A stretch of 64,000 bases of DNA. Origin: Pistricoccus aurantiacus. Its GTDB lineage: Bacteria > Pseudomonadota > Gammaproteobacteria > Pseudomonadales > Halomonadaceae. Location: NCBI RefSeq assembly GCF_042682565.1, contig NZ_JBHUIC010000003.1, one strand, 5' to 3'. Both the position numbers and the translations under genes were made by a program. The notes under the pieces were generated by a model. That model did no database searches and was not told the DNA's origin. It saw only the letters and a program-made list of their open reading frames with translations. Shown one piece after another: positions 26,465 to 35,404 of the stretch; within the stretch, counting starts at the first letter, position 1, and each line of letters begins with the position of its first letter.

Positions 26465-28138
26465 ATGAGTGCAATCGTCTTGTTGGCCCTGGGACTCGGC
26501 ATCATGGCGCTCGGGTACTTCCTGTACTCGAAGTTCATCGCCGAGAAGATCTATCGGCTCGACCCGGACTTCAAGACGCCGGCTCATGAATTCGAGGACG
26601 GCGTCGACTTCGTTCCCACCAATCGCTACGTGCTGTGGGGCCACCATTTCACCTCCGTGGCCGGGGCGGCGCCCATCGTCGGGCCGGCCATCGCGGTGAT
26701 CTGGGGCTGGCTGCCGGCCTTTCTATGGGTCGTTTTCGGCACCGTGTTCTTTGCCGGGGTTCACGATACCGGGGCGGTCTGGGCCAGCGTGCGCAACAAG
26801 GCGCGCTCCGTCGGCTCGCTGACCGGCGACGTGGTAGGCAAGCGTGCCCGTAGCATCTTCATGATCGTGATCTTCCTGCTGCTGCTGATGGTCAATGCGG
26901 TGTTCGCGGTAGTGATCGCCGGACTGATGATGAAATTCCCGAGCGCCGTGGTACCGGTGTGGGGCGCGATTCTGGTGGCCCTGGTCATCGGGCAACTGAT
27001 CTACCGGCGCATCATCAATCTGGCGGTGGTATCGATCATCGGCGTGGTGGCGCTGTATGCGCTGATCTGGGTCGGGCCTTCGGTGCCGATTCAGATGCCG
27101 GAGCAGGTAGGGGCGCTTTCAGGCAACGCGGTATGGATTCTGCTGCTGTTCGGCTATGCCGCGATCGCTTCCCTGCTGCCGGTGTGGATGCTGCTGCAGC
27201 CCCGGGACTACATCAACGGCCTGCAGCTCTTCATCGGTTTGATCATCTTGTACGGGGCCCTGGTGATGCTCAATCCGTCCCTGGTAGCGCCGATGTACAA
27301 TACCGACGTGCCGGAGGGCACGCCTTCCATCGTGCCGCTGCTGTTCGTCACCATCGCTTGCGGTGCAATTTCGGGTTTTCATGGACTGGTGGCTGGCGGC
27401 ACGACTTCCAAGCAGCTCGACAAGGAAACCGACGCCCGCTTCGTCGGTTACTTCGGCTCCGTGGGCGAGGGCATGCTGGCCTTGGGCGCGATCCTGGCCG
27501 CCACCGCGGGCTTCGCCACCTTCGGCGAGTGGAGCGCCATGTACGACGCCTTCGGCAAGGGCGGGGTGAATGCCTTCGTCGAGGGCGGCGCCTATATCAT
27601 CAGCAACGGCATCGGCCTGCCGGAAACCACCGCCGCCACGCTGCTGACGGTCATGGCGGCGCTATTCGCCGGTACCACCATGGATACCGGCCTGCGCCTG
27701 CAGCGCTATATCTTCCAGGAGTGGGGGGAGATCTATAACCAGCAGTGGATGAAGAAGCCTTCCATAGCCACGCTGCTGGCGGTGGGGTCCTGCCTGGTGC
27801 TGGCCTTCGGCGCCGGGGCGGACGGCTCCGGTGGTCTGATCATCTGGCCCTTGTTCGGCACCACCAACCAACTGCTGGCGGGATTGACCCTGCTGGTGGT
27901 CACGGTGATGCTGGTGCGCTTGGGGCGGCCCATGTGGTACACCCTGGCGCCGCTGCTGTTCCTGCTGGTCATGACGGTGCTGGCCCTGTTCGCCCAGTTG
28001 AAAAGCTTTTATGAGGCGGAAAACTACTTCCTGCTGGGGCTGGATATCGTGGTGCTGATCGCCTCGATCCTCGTGGCAATGGAATGCGCCGCAGCGCTCA
28101 AGCGCGTGCGTCAGGAGAAAGCTCAAGCCCCATCCTGA
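26465..28138 (+). CDS. cstA: CstA-family carbon-starvation transporter, short form
   Basis: The 557 residues form roughly sixteen hydrophobic segments of the CstA family. The signature YVLWGHHFTSVAGAAPIVGPAIAVIWGW lies near residues 55-82, followed by FAGVHDTGAVWASVRNKARSVG. The family includes E. coli CstA (peptide/pyruvate uptake in starvation) and BtsT (pyruvate:H+ symport), both near 700 residues. This member belongs to the shorter branch. The next two genes, a Cys-Cys-ending small protein and an ArsA ATPase, recur with short CstA proteins as far as I recall. GAGGACAC precedes the ATG. Pyruvate or a peptide as substrate is an inference from the family. Confidence 0.92.
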   Translation: MSAIVLLALGLGIMALGYFLYSKFIAEKIYRLDPDFKTPAHEFEDGVDFVPTNRYVLWGHHFTSVAGAAPIVGPAIAVIWGWLPAFLWVVFGTVFFAGVHDTGAVWASVRNKARSVGSLTGDVVGKRARSIFMIVIFLLLLMVNAVFAVVIAGLMMKFPSAVVPVWGAILVALVIGQLIYRRIINLAVVSIIGVVALYALIWVGPSVPIQMPEQVGALSGNAVWILLLFGYAAIASLLPVWMLLQPRDYINGLQLFIGLIILYGALVMLNPSLVAPMYNTDVPEGTPSIVPLLFVTIACGAISGFHGLVAGGTTSKQLDKETDARFVGYFGSVGEGMLALGAILAATAGFATFGEWSAMYDAFGKGGVNAFVEGGAYIISNGIGLPETTAATLLTVMAALFAGTTMDTGLRLQRYIFQEWGEIYNQQWMKKPSIATLLAVGSCLVLAFGAGADGSGGLIIWPLFGTTNQLLAGLTLLVVTVMLVRLGRPMWYTLAPLLFLLVMTVLALFAQLKSFYEAENYFLLGLDIVVLIASILVAMECAAALKRVRQEKAQAPS

Positions 28139-28154
28139 CAGGAGGAGGTCGCCC

Positions 28155-28448
28155 ATGAGCGCCGATCACGAATCCCGCCGGCGGGAAAGACTCAAGGCCT
28201 GGCTCAGCCGGGCCCGTTTTTACGCCGAGGAGTTCTACAGCGCCCCTTATCGGGGCGCCATCGCTCGCGCCAAGCGAGACGAAGACGACCTGTTCATGCT
28301 GATGGTTTTCTCGGAACTGATGGGGGTTCCCAACCCGGTGGCCTATTACACCCTGGAGCTGCAGCCACTGATGCTGGAGCGCTTCCACGACTGGCATCGG
28401 CGCATGGGGATGGAGCATTCGCCCTTGGATGACTTCCGTTGCTGTTGA
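28155..28448 (+). CDS. small protein ending Cys-Cys, 'cory-CC-star' type
   Basis: The product is 97 residues, soluble, rich in aromatic and charged residues (ARFYAEEFYSAPYRGAIARAKRDEDDLF), and ends LDDFRCC immediately before the stop. I recall NCBI naming such proteins 'cory-CC-star' for this Cys-Cys-stop ending. The function is unknown. It has a very strong ribosome-binding site (GGAGGAGG six bases before the ATG) and starts 16 bases after cstA, so it is certainly co-translated with it. An exposed C-terminal vicinal dithiol could bind a metal or be handled by the ArsA/GET3-like ATPase encoded next; this is inference. Confidence 0.8.
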   Translation: MSADHESRRRERLKAWLSRARFYAEEFYSAPYRGAIARAKRDEDDLFMLMVFSELMGVPNPVAYYTLELQPLMLERFHDWHRRMGMEHSPLDDFRCC

Positions 28449-28497
28449 AAACTACTGCGCTCGACATCTTGACCGCCGGCGGTGCTCGTAATCCTCA

Positions 28498-28511
28498 TTT
28501 ACACTTGTAAA
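28498..28511. promoter_or_regulatory. perfect inverted repeat upstream of arsA-like gene
   Basis: TTTACACTTGTAAA is a six-base perfect inverted repeat around CT. It sits 50 bases after the small Cys-Cys gene and 87 bases before the ArsA start. It resembles the TTGT/ACAA sites upstream of gntR, and could be an operator of an internal promoter. Confidence 0.35.
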
Positions 28512-28597
28512 CTCCGGTTACTGTGCTCCGGTGGCGATCAACCTGTCTTCGCTCGCTACGTTTTCAATTTAATAGCTTATTTTCAATAGCTGCTTTT

Positions 28598-29605
28598 ATG
28601 AAAAAATTACTTGATCGCCGTCTGCTCTGGGTAGGCGGCAAGGGTGGCGTAGGCAAGACCAGCGTGGCGGCGGCGCTCGCTGTGCTGGCGGCGGGTCGTG
28701 GTCGCCGGGTGTTGGTGGTGTCCACGGACCCGGCCCATAGTCTGGGGGATGTCTTCGACCGGGAGCTGAGCGACAGGCCGCGTCGGCTTCTGCCCAATCT
28801 GGACGCCCTGGAAATCGATCCGGATGCGGAGGTGGAGGCGCACCTGCAACGAGTGATCAGTCAGATGCGCCGTTTCACGGTGCCGCGCATGATGGATGAG
28901 ATGGAACGTCAGATGCGCCTTTCACGCCAGTCTCCCGGGACTCAGGAAGCGGCGCTGCTGGAGCGTATCGCCCGACTGGCGACGCAGGAAAGCGATACTT
29001 ACGATCTGATCGTCTTCGATACCGCCCCCACCGGCCATACCCTGCGCCTTTTGAGCCTGCCGGAAGCCATGGCCGCCTGGACGGAAGGCCTGCTTTCCCA
29101 TAGTCGCAAGTCCGAGGAACTGGGCAAGGTGCTGCAGCATTTGACGCCGAAAAGCGGGCAGGATCTGGACTCCCCCTTCGCCGATCCTCAGCAAGACGCC
29201 AATAGCGATCTGGACGAGCGCACCCGCTCCATCGCCGAGACCCTGCTCGCCCGTCGCCGGCTGTTTCTGCAGGCCCGCCGCGCCGTGGAAGATAGCGCGA
29301 CGAGCAACTTCCTGTTCGTGCTGACCCCCGAACGGCTACCGATTCTCGAAACCGTCCGCTCGGTAAAAGCCTTGAAAGAGGCGGGTATTCCGGTGGCGGC
29401 GACCCTGGTCAACCGGGTGATTCCTGAAGAGGCGGATGGCGACTTCCTGCGCCGCCGCCGGGAACAGGAAGCGGAATACCTCGCCCGTATCGACCGGGAA
29501 CTGAAGGACTATCCCCGCCCACGACTACCCATGCTCGCCACGGATATTCAAGGCCTGGAAATCCTCGAGCAACTGGCGGAACGGTTGGAAGAAGCGGGGT
29601 TTTGA
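28598..29605 (+). CDS. ArsA/GET3-family ATPase, single domain
   Basis: The 335 residues contain the deviant Walker A GGKGGVGKTS (residues 13-22), the switch I/A-loop STDPAHSLGDVF, and switch II/Walker B VFDTAPTGHTLRLLSLP. It is one ATPase domain, unlike the duplicated ArsA of arsenite pumps. It lacks the arsenite-binding Cys trio of ArsA, and no arsB or arsR is nearby. It is therefore more likely a GET3-like targeting or chaperone ATPase working with CstA and the small Cys-Cys protein. I start at ATG 28598 because residues before it are not conserved in character. There is no clear Shine-Dalgarno, and the upstream 40 bases are AT-rich with a repeated TTTTCAAT. Confidence 0.88.
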   Translation: MKKLLDRRLLWVGGKGGVGKTSVAAALAVLAAGRGRRVLVVSTDPAHSLGDVFDRELSDRPRRLLPNLDALEIDPDAEVEAHLQRVISQMRRFTVPRMMDEMERQMRLSRQSPGTQEAALLERIARLATQESDTYDLIVFDTAPTGHTLRLLSLPEAMAAWTEGLLSHSRKSEELGKVLQHLTPKSGQDLDSPFADPQQDANSDLDERTRSIAETLLARRRLFLQARRAVEDSATSNFLFVLTPERLPILETVRSVKALKEAGIPVAATLVNRVIPEEADGDFLRRRREQEAEYLARIDRELKDYPRPRLPMLATDIQGLEILEQLAERLEEAGF

Positions 29606-29614
29606 AAGTCAGCG

Positions 29615-31549
29615 TCAGGCCGCTTCCTTGTTGTTTCGCATCCAGTTGATCAGCCCGCCGGCGAGCAGCACCTCGAGCTGGCGCGGGCTCAGGCCGTGCT
29701 TCAGGTCGATCTCGCCGTGCTCGCCCTTGGCCTTGAGCGTATCTTGCTGCAGGGCGTCGTGCAGGCCTTCGAAGCTCAGGGACTGGCCCGCCTCCAGCTT
29801 GTCGTAGTCGTCTTCGCTGGCGAAGGTCAGCGGCAGCACGCCGAAGTTGATCAGGTTCTGCCAGTGGATGCGCGCGAAGCTCTTGGCGATCACGATGCGC
29901 AATCCCAGGTAGCGCGGGGCGATGGCGGCGTGTTCCCGGCTTGAACCCTGGCCGTAGTTATCACCGGCGACGACGATATGATCGCCCTTGTCCTTGGCCT
30001 TCTTGACGTAGTCCTCGTCCACCCCGCGAAAGACGAAATCCGCGATCCTGGGGATGTTGCTACGATAGGGCAGCACCTCGCTGCCTGCGGGCATGATCTC
30101 GTCCGTGGAGACGTCGTCCTCGGCCTTCACCAGGATGGGCAGTTCCAGGTTGTCGTCGAGGGGCTCGAATTCCGGCAGCGACTCGATGTTGGGCCCCTTG
30201 ATCAGCTTGACCTTCCTGGCTTCCTCCTCTTTCAGGGGAGCGAAGAGGTTCTGGGTGTTGATGATCGGCGAATCCGGCTCCTCGATCCTGGGATAGTCGA
30301 AATCCAGATCCCGCGGATCGGTGATCTCGCCCCGTAACGCCGAGGCGGTGGCGGTTTCCGGGCTGCACAGGAAGACCCGATCTTCCCGGGTGCCGGAGCG
30401 GCCGGGAAAGTTGCGCGGGGTGGTACGCAGGCTGTTGGTGTCATTGGCCGGCGCCTGGCCCATGCCGATGCAGCCGTTGCAGCCGGCCTGGTGCAGCCGC
30501 GCCCCGGCGGCAAGCAGGCTGGCCACGTGGCCGTCCCGCACCAGGGTCTCGAGGATAGAGCGGGAGGTGGGATTGACGTCGAAGGAAACCCAGTCATGGA
30601 TCTGTCGACCCTTGACCATGGCCGCGGCGATGGCGAAATCCCGGTAGCCCGGATTCGCGGAGGAGCCGATATAGGCCTGGGAGAGCGGCTCCCCGGCGAC
30701 TTCTCTCACCGGCACCACATTACCCGGGCTGGAGGGCTTGGCGATCAGCGGCTCGACGTTCGCCAGGTCGATGGTCTCGTGGACATCGTAGTCGGCGCCT
30801 TTGTCCGCCTTGAGCTCTTGCCAGTCGTCCGCGCGGCCCACCGCGGTCAGGAAGCGCTTCACCGCTTCGTCAGAAGGAAAGACGCTTGAGGTGGCGCCGA
30901 GCTCTGCCCCCATGTTGGCGATCACGTGACGATCCATGGCGGAAAGCGACTCGAGCCCCGGACCGTAGTATTCGATGATGCGTCCGGTACCGCCATCGAC
31001 TCCGTGACGCCGCAGCATTTCCAGGATGACATCCTTGGCGCTGACCCAGTCCTTGAGCTTGTTGGTCAGCTTGACGCCCCAGATTTCCGGCATCTTGAGA
31101 TGAAAGGGTTCCCCGGCCATGGCCATGGCCACGTCGATGCCGCCGGCGCCGATGGCCAGCATGCCCATGGAACCCGCCGCCGGGGTATGGCTGTCCGAGC
31201 CCAGCAGAGTCTTGCCGGGCTTGCTGAAATGCTGCTGATGAGTCGGATGACTGACTCCGTTACCGGCTCGGGAAAACCACACGCCGAGCCGTGCCGCGGA
31301 GCTCTGCAGGAAAAGATGGTCGTCCGGGTTCTTGTTGTCTCCCTGGATCAGGTTGTGATCCACGTACTGGGCGGAAAGCTCGGTCTTGACCCGCTCGAGG
31401 CCCATGGCCTCCAGTTCCAGCATTACCATGGTGCCGGTGGCATCCTGGGTAAGGGTCTGGTCGATGGTAATGGCGATGGGTTCCCCGGGTTTCATCTCAC
31501 CTTCCACCAGATGGGCCTCGATCAGTTTCTGAGCGACGTTCCTGGCCAT
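29615..31549 (-). CDS. aconitate hydratase-family protein, ~640-residue type, atypical cluster ligands
   Basis: The 644 residues have a dehydratase core (1-400) with LLGSDSHTPAAGSMGM, AGCNGCIGMG and the swivel domain (DNYGQGSSREHAAIAPRYLG). It is shorter than AcnA (~890) or AcnB (~865) and fits the compact 'Aquifex-type' aconitase branch. Aconitases bind [4Fe-4S] through three Cys: one in GSCTN and two in GCxxC. Here the first site reads GSSAN with Ser297, while Cys357 and Cys360 remain. The only other Cys is Cys395 in FLCSPE. The start is taken as ATG 31549 (MARNVAQK), preceded by AAGGAG; upstream in-frame codons run into an unrelated stretch. Activity on aconitate or a related hydroxyacid is uncertain. 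Confidence 0.88.
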   Translation of the reverse strand: MARNVAQKLIEAHLVEGEMKPGEPIAITIDQTLTQDATGTMVMLELEAMGLERVKTELSAQYVDHNLIQGDNKNPDDHLFLQSSAARLGVWFSRAGNGVSHPTHQQHFSKPGKTLLGSDSHTPAAGSMGMLAIGAGGIDVAMAMAGEPFHLKMPEIWGVKLTNKLKDWVSAKDVILEMLRRHGVDGGTGRIIEYYGPGLESLSAMDRHVIANMGAELGATSSVFPSDEAVKRFLTAVGRADDWQELKADKGADYDVHETIDLANVEPLIAKPSSPGNVVPVREVAGEPLSQAYIGSSANPGYRDFAIAAAMVKGRQIHDWVSFDVNPTSRSILETLVRDGHVASLLAAGARLHQAGCNGCIGMGQAPANDTNSLRTTPRNFPGRSGTREDRVFLCSPETATASALRGEITDPRDLDFDYPRIEEPDSPIINTQNLFAPLKEEEARKVKLIKGPNIESLPEFEPLDDNLELPILVKAEDDVSTDEIMPAGSEVLPYRSNIPRIADFVFRGVDEDYVKKAKDKGDHIVVAGDNYGQGSSREHAAIAPRYLGLRIVIAKSFARIHWQNLINFGVLPLTFASEDDYDKLEAGQSLSFEGLHDALQQDTLKAKGEHGEIDLKHGLSPRQLEVLLAGGLINWMRNNKEAA

Positions 31550-31607
31550 GCCAAGGCTCCTTGCGGTTTCGTTGCTATTGGAACTCCCTTCCTCGTAGTG
31601 TAGCCAC

Positions 31608-32372
31608 TCAGTCGGTTCTTGTGTTTTCATCCATCCGATGACGCAGCCGGTAATAGCCGCGACCCAGCCATTCATGCAGGGCGATGGAACTGCTGCGTAG
31701 ATAGTAGGCGCGAGGTACCCAGCCGGCGATGCCGGAAGGCGGCGGGCTGGCGAACTCCGTGGGGGCGGGAATCACCTTTAGTCCGACCTGCGTGAATTCC
31801 GGTATTGCGCGAGGCAAATGCCAGGCTTGGGAAACCAGAGCGATAGTTCCGATATCCGCCCGGTCGAGAATCCTTGCGCTGTAGGTGGCATTTTCCGCAG
31901 TGGTGCGGCTTTCGGATTCCCGCCATTTCACCGGGATATTGAATACTTGCTCCAGAGCGTTGGCCATCAATTCCGCCTCCGGGCGCTCGTATCGCTGATC
32001 CGCTCCGCCGGTCACCAGAATGGGTAAACCGGTATCCCGATAAAGCTTGGCGCCATAAACCAGCCGCCGCCAGGTGGCATTATTGGGGGCATCCCCCCAA
32101 TCGAATTCCGGCGCGGACACGTCTCGACCGCCACCGAGGATCACGATGGCTTGCGCCTTGGCGAGTTCTTCTTGGCTGGGTGGTTGCGGCGGCTCCAGAC
32201 TCTGGCGTAGCCAGTAGCTGGTCCAGGGCAATGCCAATACCAATAGGCTCAGGGTACTCAGCACTATCGCCAGGCCGCTGAGAGTCGGAAAGCGTCGCCA
32301 TAGCAGAATGCCCGCCAGGATCAGCAGGATATTGATCTGGGGCGGCAGCAGCAGGTATTTCAAAAAGCTCAT
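31608..32372 (-). CDS. YdcF/ElyC-type DUF218 membrane protein
   Basis: The 254 residues have two N-terminal transmembrane helices (about 5-22 and 30-52) followed by a DUF218 domain. The domain shows AIVILGGGRD, LPILVTGGADQ, ESESRTTAENATYSARIL and LVSQAWHLPRA. DUF218 proteins such as ElyC and SanA act in envelope or peptidoglycan homeostasis at the inner membrane. I chose ATG 32372, which overlaps the stop of nth by ATGA. An in-frame extension upstream would lie antiparallel within nth and has no coding character. Confidence 0.9.
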   Translation of the reverse strand: MSFLKYLLLPPQINILLILAGILLWRRFPTLSGLAIVLSTLSLLVLALPWTSYWLRQSLEPPQPPSQEELAKAQAIVILGGGRDVSAPEFDWGDAPNNATWRRLVYGAKLYRDTGLPILVTGGADQRYERPEAELMANALEQVFNIPVKWRESESRTTAENATYSARILDRADIGTIALVSQAWHLPRAIPEFTQVGLKVIPAPTEFASPPPSGIAGWVPRAYYLRSSSIALHEWLGRGYYRLRHRMDENTRTD

Positions 32373-33007
32373 GAGATTTCCGTCTTGTCCGGAAACTCGC
32401 ACAGATCCTCGATCACGCAGCTGCCGCAGCGTGGCTTTCGAGCCACGCAGGTATAGCGGCCGTGCAGGATCAGCCAGTGGTGGGCATCCTGACGAAACGC
32501 CTTGGGCACATGGCGCAGCAGTTTCTTCTCCACTTCCAGCACGTTCTTGCCCGGGGCGATGCGGGTACGGTTGCACACGCGGAAAATATGCGTATCCACG
32601 GCGATGGTGGGCTGACCGAAGGCGGTATTGAGAATCACGCTGGCGGTCTTGCGGCCCACCCCGGGGAGCGATTCCAGGGCCTGCCGGGTTTCCGGCACCT
32701 CGCCGTTGTACTCGTCCACCAGGATACGGCAGGTCTTCATCAGGTTCTGGGCCTTGGTGTTGTAAAGGCCGATGGTCTTGATGTGTTCCTTGAGTTTGTC
32801 GATACCCAGGTCGAGAATCCCTTGCGGCGTATTGGCTACCGGGAATAGCCGGGCGGTGGCCTTGTTGACGCTCACATCCGTGGCCTGGGCAGAAAGCAGC
32901 ACCGAGACCAGCAGCTCGAAGGGCGATCCCCAGATCAGCTCCGTGGTGGGCTCCGGCAAGGCGGCCTGGAGTCTGGCGAAGATTTCGTGGCGTTTTTCTG
33001 CGTTCAT
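32369..33007 (-). CDS. nth: endonuclease III
   Basis: The 212 residues have the HhH-GPD fold with LESLPGVGRKTASVIL (residues ~108-123). The catalytic Lys is Lys119 or close by in VGRKTA, and the catalytic Asp is in AVDTHIFRVCNR. The C-terminal [4Fe-4S] loop is C-x6-C-x2-C-x5-C (CVARKPRCGSCVIEDLC). It removes oxidised pyrimidines and nicks abasic sites. The length equals the E. coli enzyme. As in many gammaproteobacteria, it directly follows the rsx operon (8 bases after rsxE). Confidence 0.96.
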   Translation of the reverse strand: MNAEKRHEIFARLQAALPEPTTELIWGSPFELLVSVLLSAQATDVSVNKATARLFPVANTPQGILDLGIDKLKEHIKTIGLYNTKAQNLMKTCRILVDEYNGEVPETRQALESLPGVGRKTASVILNTAFGQPTIAVDTHIFRVCNRTRIAPGKNVLEVEKKLLRHVPKAFRQDAHHWLILHGRYTCVARKPRCGSCVIEDLCEFPDKTEIS

Positions 33008-33015
33008 GGCATTCC

Positions 33016-33711
33016 TTACTTGATGATCCCGGTGACGCGCACCCGGCGGCTTTCCTTGGCGGTCACCGGCTGGCGGCGTTTTTCGAGACGATCGTCGATC
33101 AGGTTCTTGGCGGCGATCAGCAGGCCGTTAGCGAAAAAGGCGCCAGGCGGCAGCACCAGAAACAGAAAATCGTAATTCGCGAAAACCTCGATTCGCCAGC
33201 CCTGGGCCATGGGGCCGAACAGTAGCTGCATATCCCCGAACAAGGTGCCTTGGCCGAAGAGTTCCCGCAGGGCACCGAGCAGCAGCAGTACCAGGGCGAA
33301 ACCCAGGCCCATCATCAGGCCATCCGTGGCGGCGGGCAGCAGTGGGTTTTTCGAGGCGAAGGTTTCCGCCCGGCCGAGAATCGCGCAGTTGGTGACGATC
33401 AACGGGATAAAGATGCCCAGGATGCCATGCAGCGTGAAGGCGTAGGCCTGCATCAAGAGGTCAGCGCAGGTGACGAAGGCGGCGATGATCAGCACGAAGG
33501 CGGGCAGGCGCAGGGTGGTGGAGACATGATGGCGAATCAGCGACACGCTGACATTCGAACCCACCATGACCAGCAGGGTGGCCAGTCCCAGGCCCAGGGC
33601 GTTGACCACGCTGGAGCTTACCGCCAGCAGCGGGCACAGGCCCAGAAGCTGCACCAGCGCCGGGTTGTTGTTCCAGAGCCCGTTGCGGGTCAATTCGTTG
33701 AACTGGCTCAT
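33016..33711 (-). CDS. rsxE: Rsx/Rnf complex subunit E
   Basis: The 231 residues form six transmembrane helices of the RnfA/RnfE family. The conserved membrane Fe-S Cys are in [10 protein letters not shown] (about residue 26) and [14 protein letters not shown] (about 109). With RnfA it forms the membrane [2Fe-2S] centre of the ion-pumping ferredoxin:NAD+ or SoxR-reducing complex. Its basic C-terminal tail ([18 protein letters not shown]) is longer than usual. The start overlaps the rsxG stop by ATGA-type overlap. Confidence 0.95.
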   Translation of the reverse strand: MSQFNELTRNGLWNNNPALVQLLGLCPLLAVSSSVVNALGLGLATLLVMVGSNVSVSLIRHHVSTTLRLPAFVLIIAAFVTCADLLMQAYAFTLHGILGIFIPLIVTNCAILGRAETFASKNPLLPAATDGLMMGLGFALVLLLLGALRELFGQGTLFGDMQLLFGPMAQGWRIEVFANYDFLFLVLPPGAFFANGLLIAAKNLIDDRLEKRRQPVTAKESRRVRVTGIIK

Positions 33712-34352
33712 GATGAATTTCCCGTCGAAGGCAGCAGTTTATCCCGATGGGCAGCGAAGTATTCAAGGCTGCGTTTGACCGCGCCGATCACCGCCCGGGG
33801 GGTGATGGTGGCCCCGGTGAAAGCATCGAATGCGCCGCCGTTCTTGGCGACTCCCCATCGTTGCGCCGGCGGATCACCCAGGGTTTGGCCTTCGAAATCG
33901 GTGATCCAGTCGCTCTTGCGCCGCTCGATCTTGTCCCCCAGACCGGGCGTCTCCTGATGGCGGGTGACTCTCACGCCGCTGATCCGGCCTTGGCCGTCGA
34001 TGCCCACCAGCAGGTGAATCGCGCCGCTGTAGCCGTCCGGCGCGATCACCGGCAGGATCACCGCGGCGTCATCATCCTGGCGAATCCGCCAGGCGGTAAA
34101 GGCGCTATTCTGGCCGAGTTCAGGGCTGGCGGGTAGGCGAAAAGCGCCTTCCAGCAGTTCATGGATCGGCACCTCTTGCAGCGTATCCGGCAATACTTCT
34201 CCCAGAAGCTGATACTGGCTGGCAAGGCGATTCTCCGCGATGCGCTCCGCGGTCAGCGCCCGGGTGGCGGCGACGATGCCCACGGTGACCAGGGCGAAGA
34301 GGGCAAGACTGAAGGCGCCGCGAGCCATGGCCTGACAGACGGTGCGGTTCAT
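33708..34352 (-). CDS. rsxG: Rsx/Rnf complex subunit G, covalent flavoprotein
   Basis: The 214 residues comprise one N-terminal transmembrane helix (residues ~12-32) and a periplasmic FMN-binding domain. The flavin-attachment motif is [13 protein letters not shown], with the second Thr of GAT as the expected FMN-linked residue. It carries electrons through the periplasmic side of the complex. It overlaps both rsxD and rsxE by four bases, consistent with tight translational coupling. Confidence 0.95.
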   Translation of the reverse strand: MNRTVCQAMARGAFSLALFALVTVGIVAATRALTAERIAENRLASQYQLLGEVLPDTLQEVPIHELLEGAFRLPASPELGQNSAFTAWRIRQDDDAAVILPVIAPDGYSGAIHLLVGIDGQGRISGVRVTRHQETPGLGDKIERRKSDWITDFEGQTLGDPPAQRWGVAKNGGAFDAFTGATITPRAVIGAVKRSLEYFAAHRDKLLPSTGNSS

Positions 34353-35404
34353 TGCCGCTCCTCCCTGTCATCCAACTGCTTGACCTTGATACCTCTAGCG
34401 GGCCTGGCATGGCCCAGGGTACGGGGCCGGGTGTAGTAGTCGATGAAAGGCACGGCGAAATTCATCAAGAGTACCGCGAAGGCCACCCCATCTGGATAGG
34501 CGCCGAATTCCCGTATCAGCATGATCAGCAGTCCGATGGCGGCGGCATAGTACAGCTTGCCCTTGCGGCTGGTGGCGGCGCTGACCGGGTCCGTGGCGAT
34601 AAAGAAGGCGCCGAAAATCGCCGCGCCGCCCAGCAGGTGAAAGCTTGGCCCGGCGTGCTGGCTGGGGTCGACGGCGTAGGCCAAGGTGGCGAACAGCCCC
34701 AGGCTTCCCAGCAGTGCGACGGGGATATGCCAGCTGATGATGCGCAGGTAAAGCAGCATCGCACCGCCGACGAGCCAGGCCAGGGCCACGGCTTGCCAGG
34801 CGCTCGATGTTCCCTGAGGTAAGGGCTGGCTTGCCCAGAACTCGCTGGCAAGCCAAGCCTCCGGCTTGTGCTTGAAGGCATCCAGAGGCGTGGCGCCGCT
34901 GATGGCATCCAGATGATCGACGTCGGTCGGGCCAAGGAAGCGCATCAGGCTATCGCCCAGGGAAAGCGCCTCGGGACCGAATAGCCCTTGGGGAGCCAGC
35001 CACTGGGTCATCTGTACTGGAAAGGAAATCAACAACAGGGCATAGCCCACCATGGCCGGATTGAACGGGTTCTGGCCCAGGCCGCCGTAGAGCTGCTTGG
35101 CGACGATGATGGCGGCGACCATGCCTACCAGAATCAGCCACCAGCTCGAGCCCGGGGGCAGCGATGCCCCCAGCAGCACGCCGCTGATCAGGGCGCTGTT
35201 GTCCTGCAAGGTCGGCTTTAACGGGCGTCGACGCAATTTCAGCACCAAGGCTTCCAGGCTGGCACCGAGAGCAGCGGCGAAAAGTACGTTGGTCAAGACG
35301 CCCCAGCCGAAATGCCAGGTCAGGGTCGCGATGCCCGGCAGGGTGGCGATCAGTACCCAGGCCATGACCTGGCCGGTGGAGCGGGGAGGAGCGAGCCGCT
35401 TCAT
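34349..35404 (-). CDS. rsxD: Rsx/Rnf complex subunit D
   Basis: The 351 residues form about ten transmembrane helices. The covalent-FMN motif SGATPLDAFK is near residue 185. NPAMVGYALLLISFP is a family hallmark, as is the C-terminal GVAFAVLLMNFAVPFIDYYTRPR. It is homologous to NqrB. It lies between rsxC and rsxG with four-base overlaps on each side. Confidence 0.95.
   Translation of the reverse strand: MKRLAPPRSTGQVMAWVLIATLPGIATLTWHFGWGVLTNVLFAAALGASLEALVLKLRRRPLKPTLQDNSALISGVLLGASLPPGSSWWLILVGMVAAIIVAKQLYGGLGQNPFNPAMVGYALLLISFPVQMTQWLAPQGLFGPEALSLGDSLMRFLGPTDVDHLDAISGATPLDAFKHKPEAWLASEFWASQPLPQGTSSAWQAVALAWLVGGAMLLYLRIISWHIPVALLGSLGLFATLAYAVDPSQHAGPSFHLLGGAAIFGAFFIATDPVSAATSRKGKLYYAAAIGLLIMLIREFGAYPDGVAFAVLLMNFAVPFIDYYTRPRTLGHARPARGIKVKQLDDREERQ

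Noticed and set aside
28598..29605. Arsenite-resistance role for the ArsA-like ATPase
   Set aside because: It has a single ATPase domain with no arsB, arsC or arsR nearby and none of the Cys spacing of arsenite-activated ArsA.
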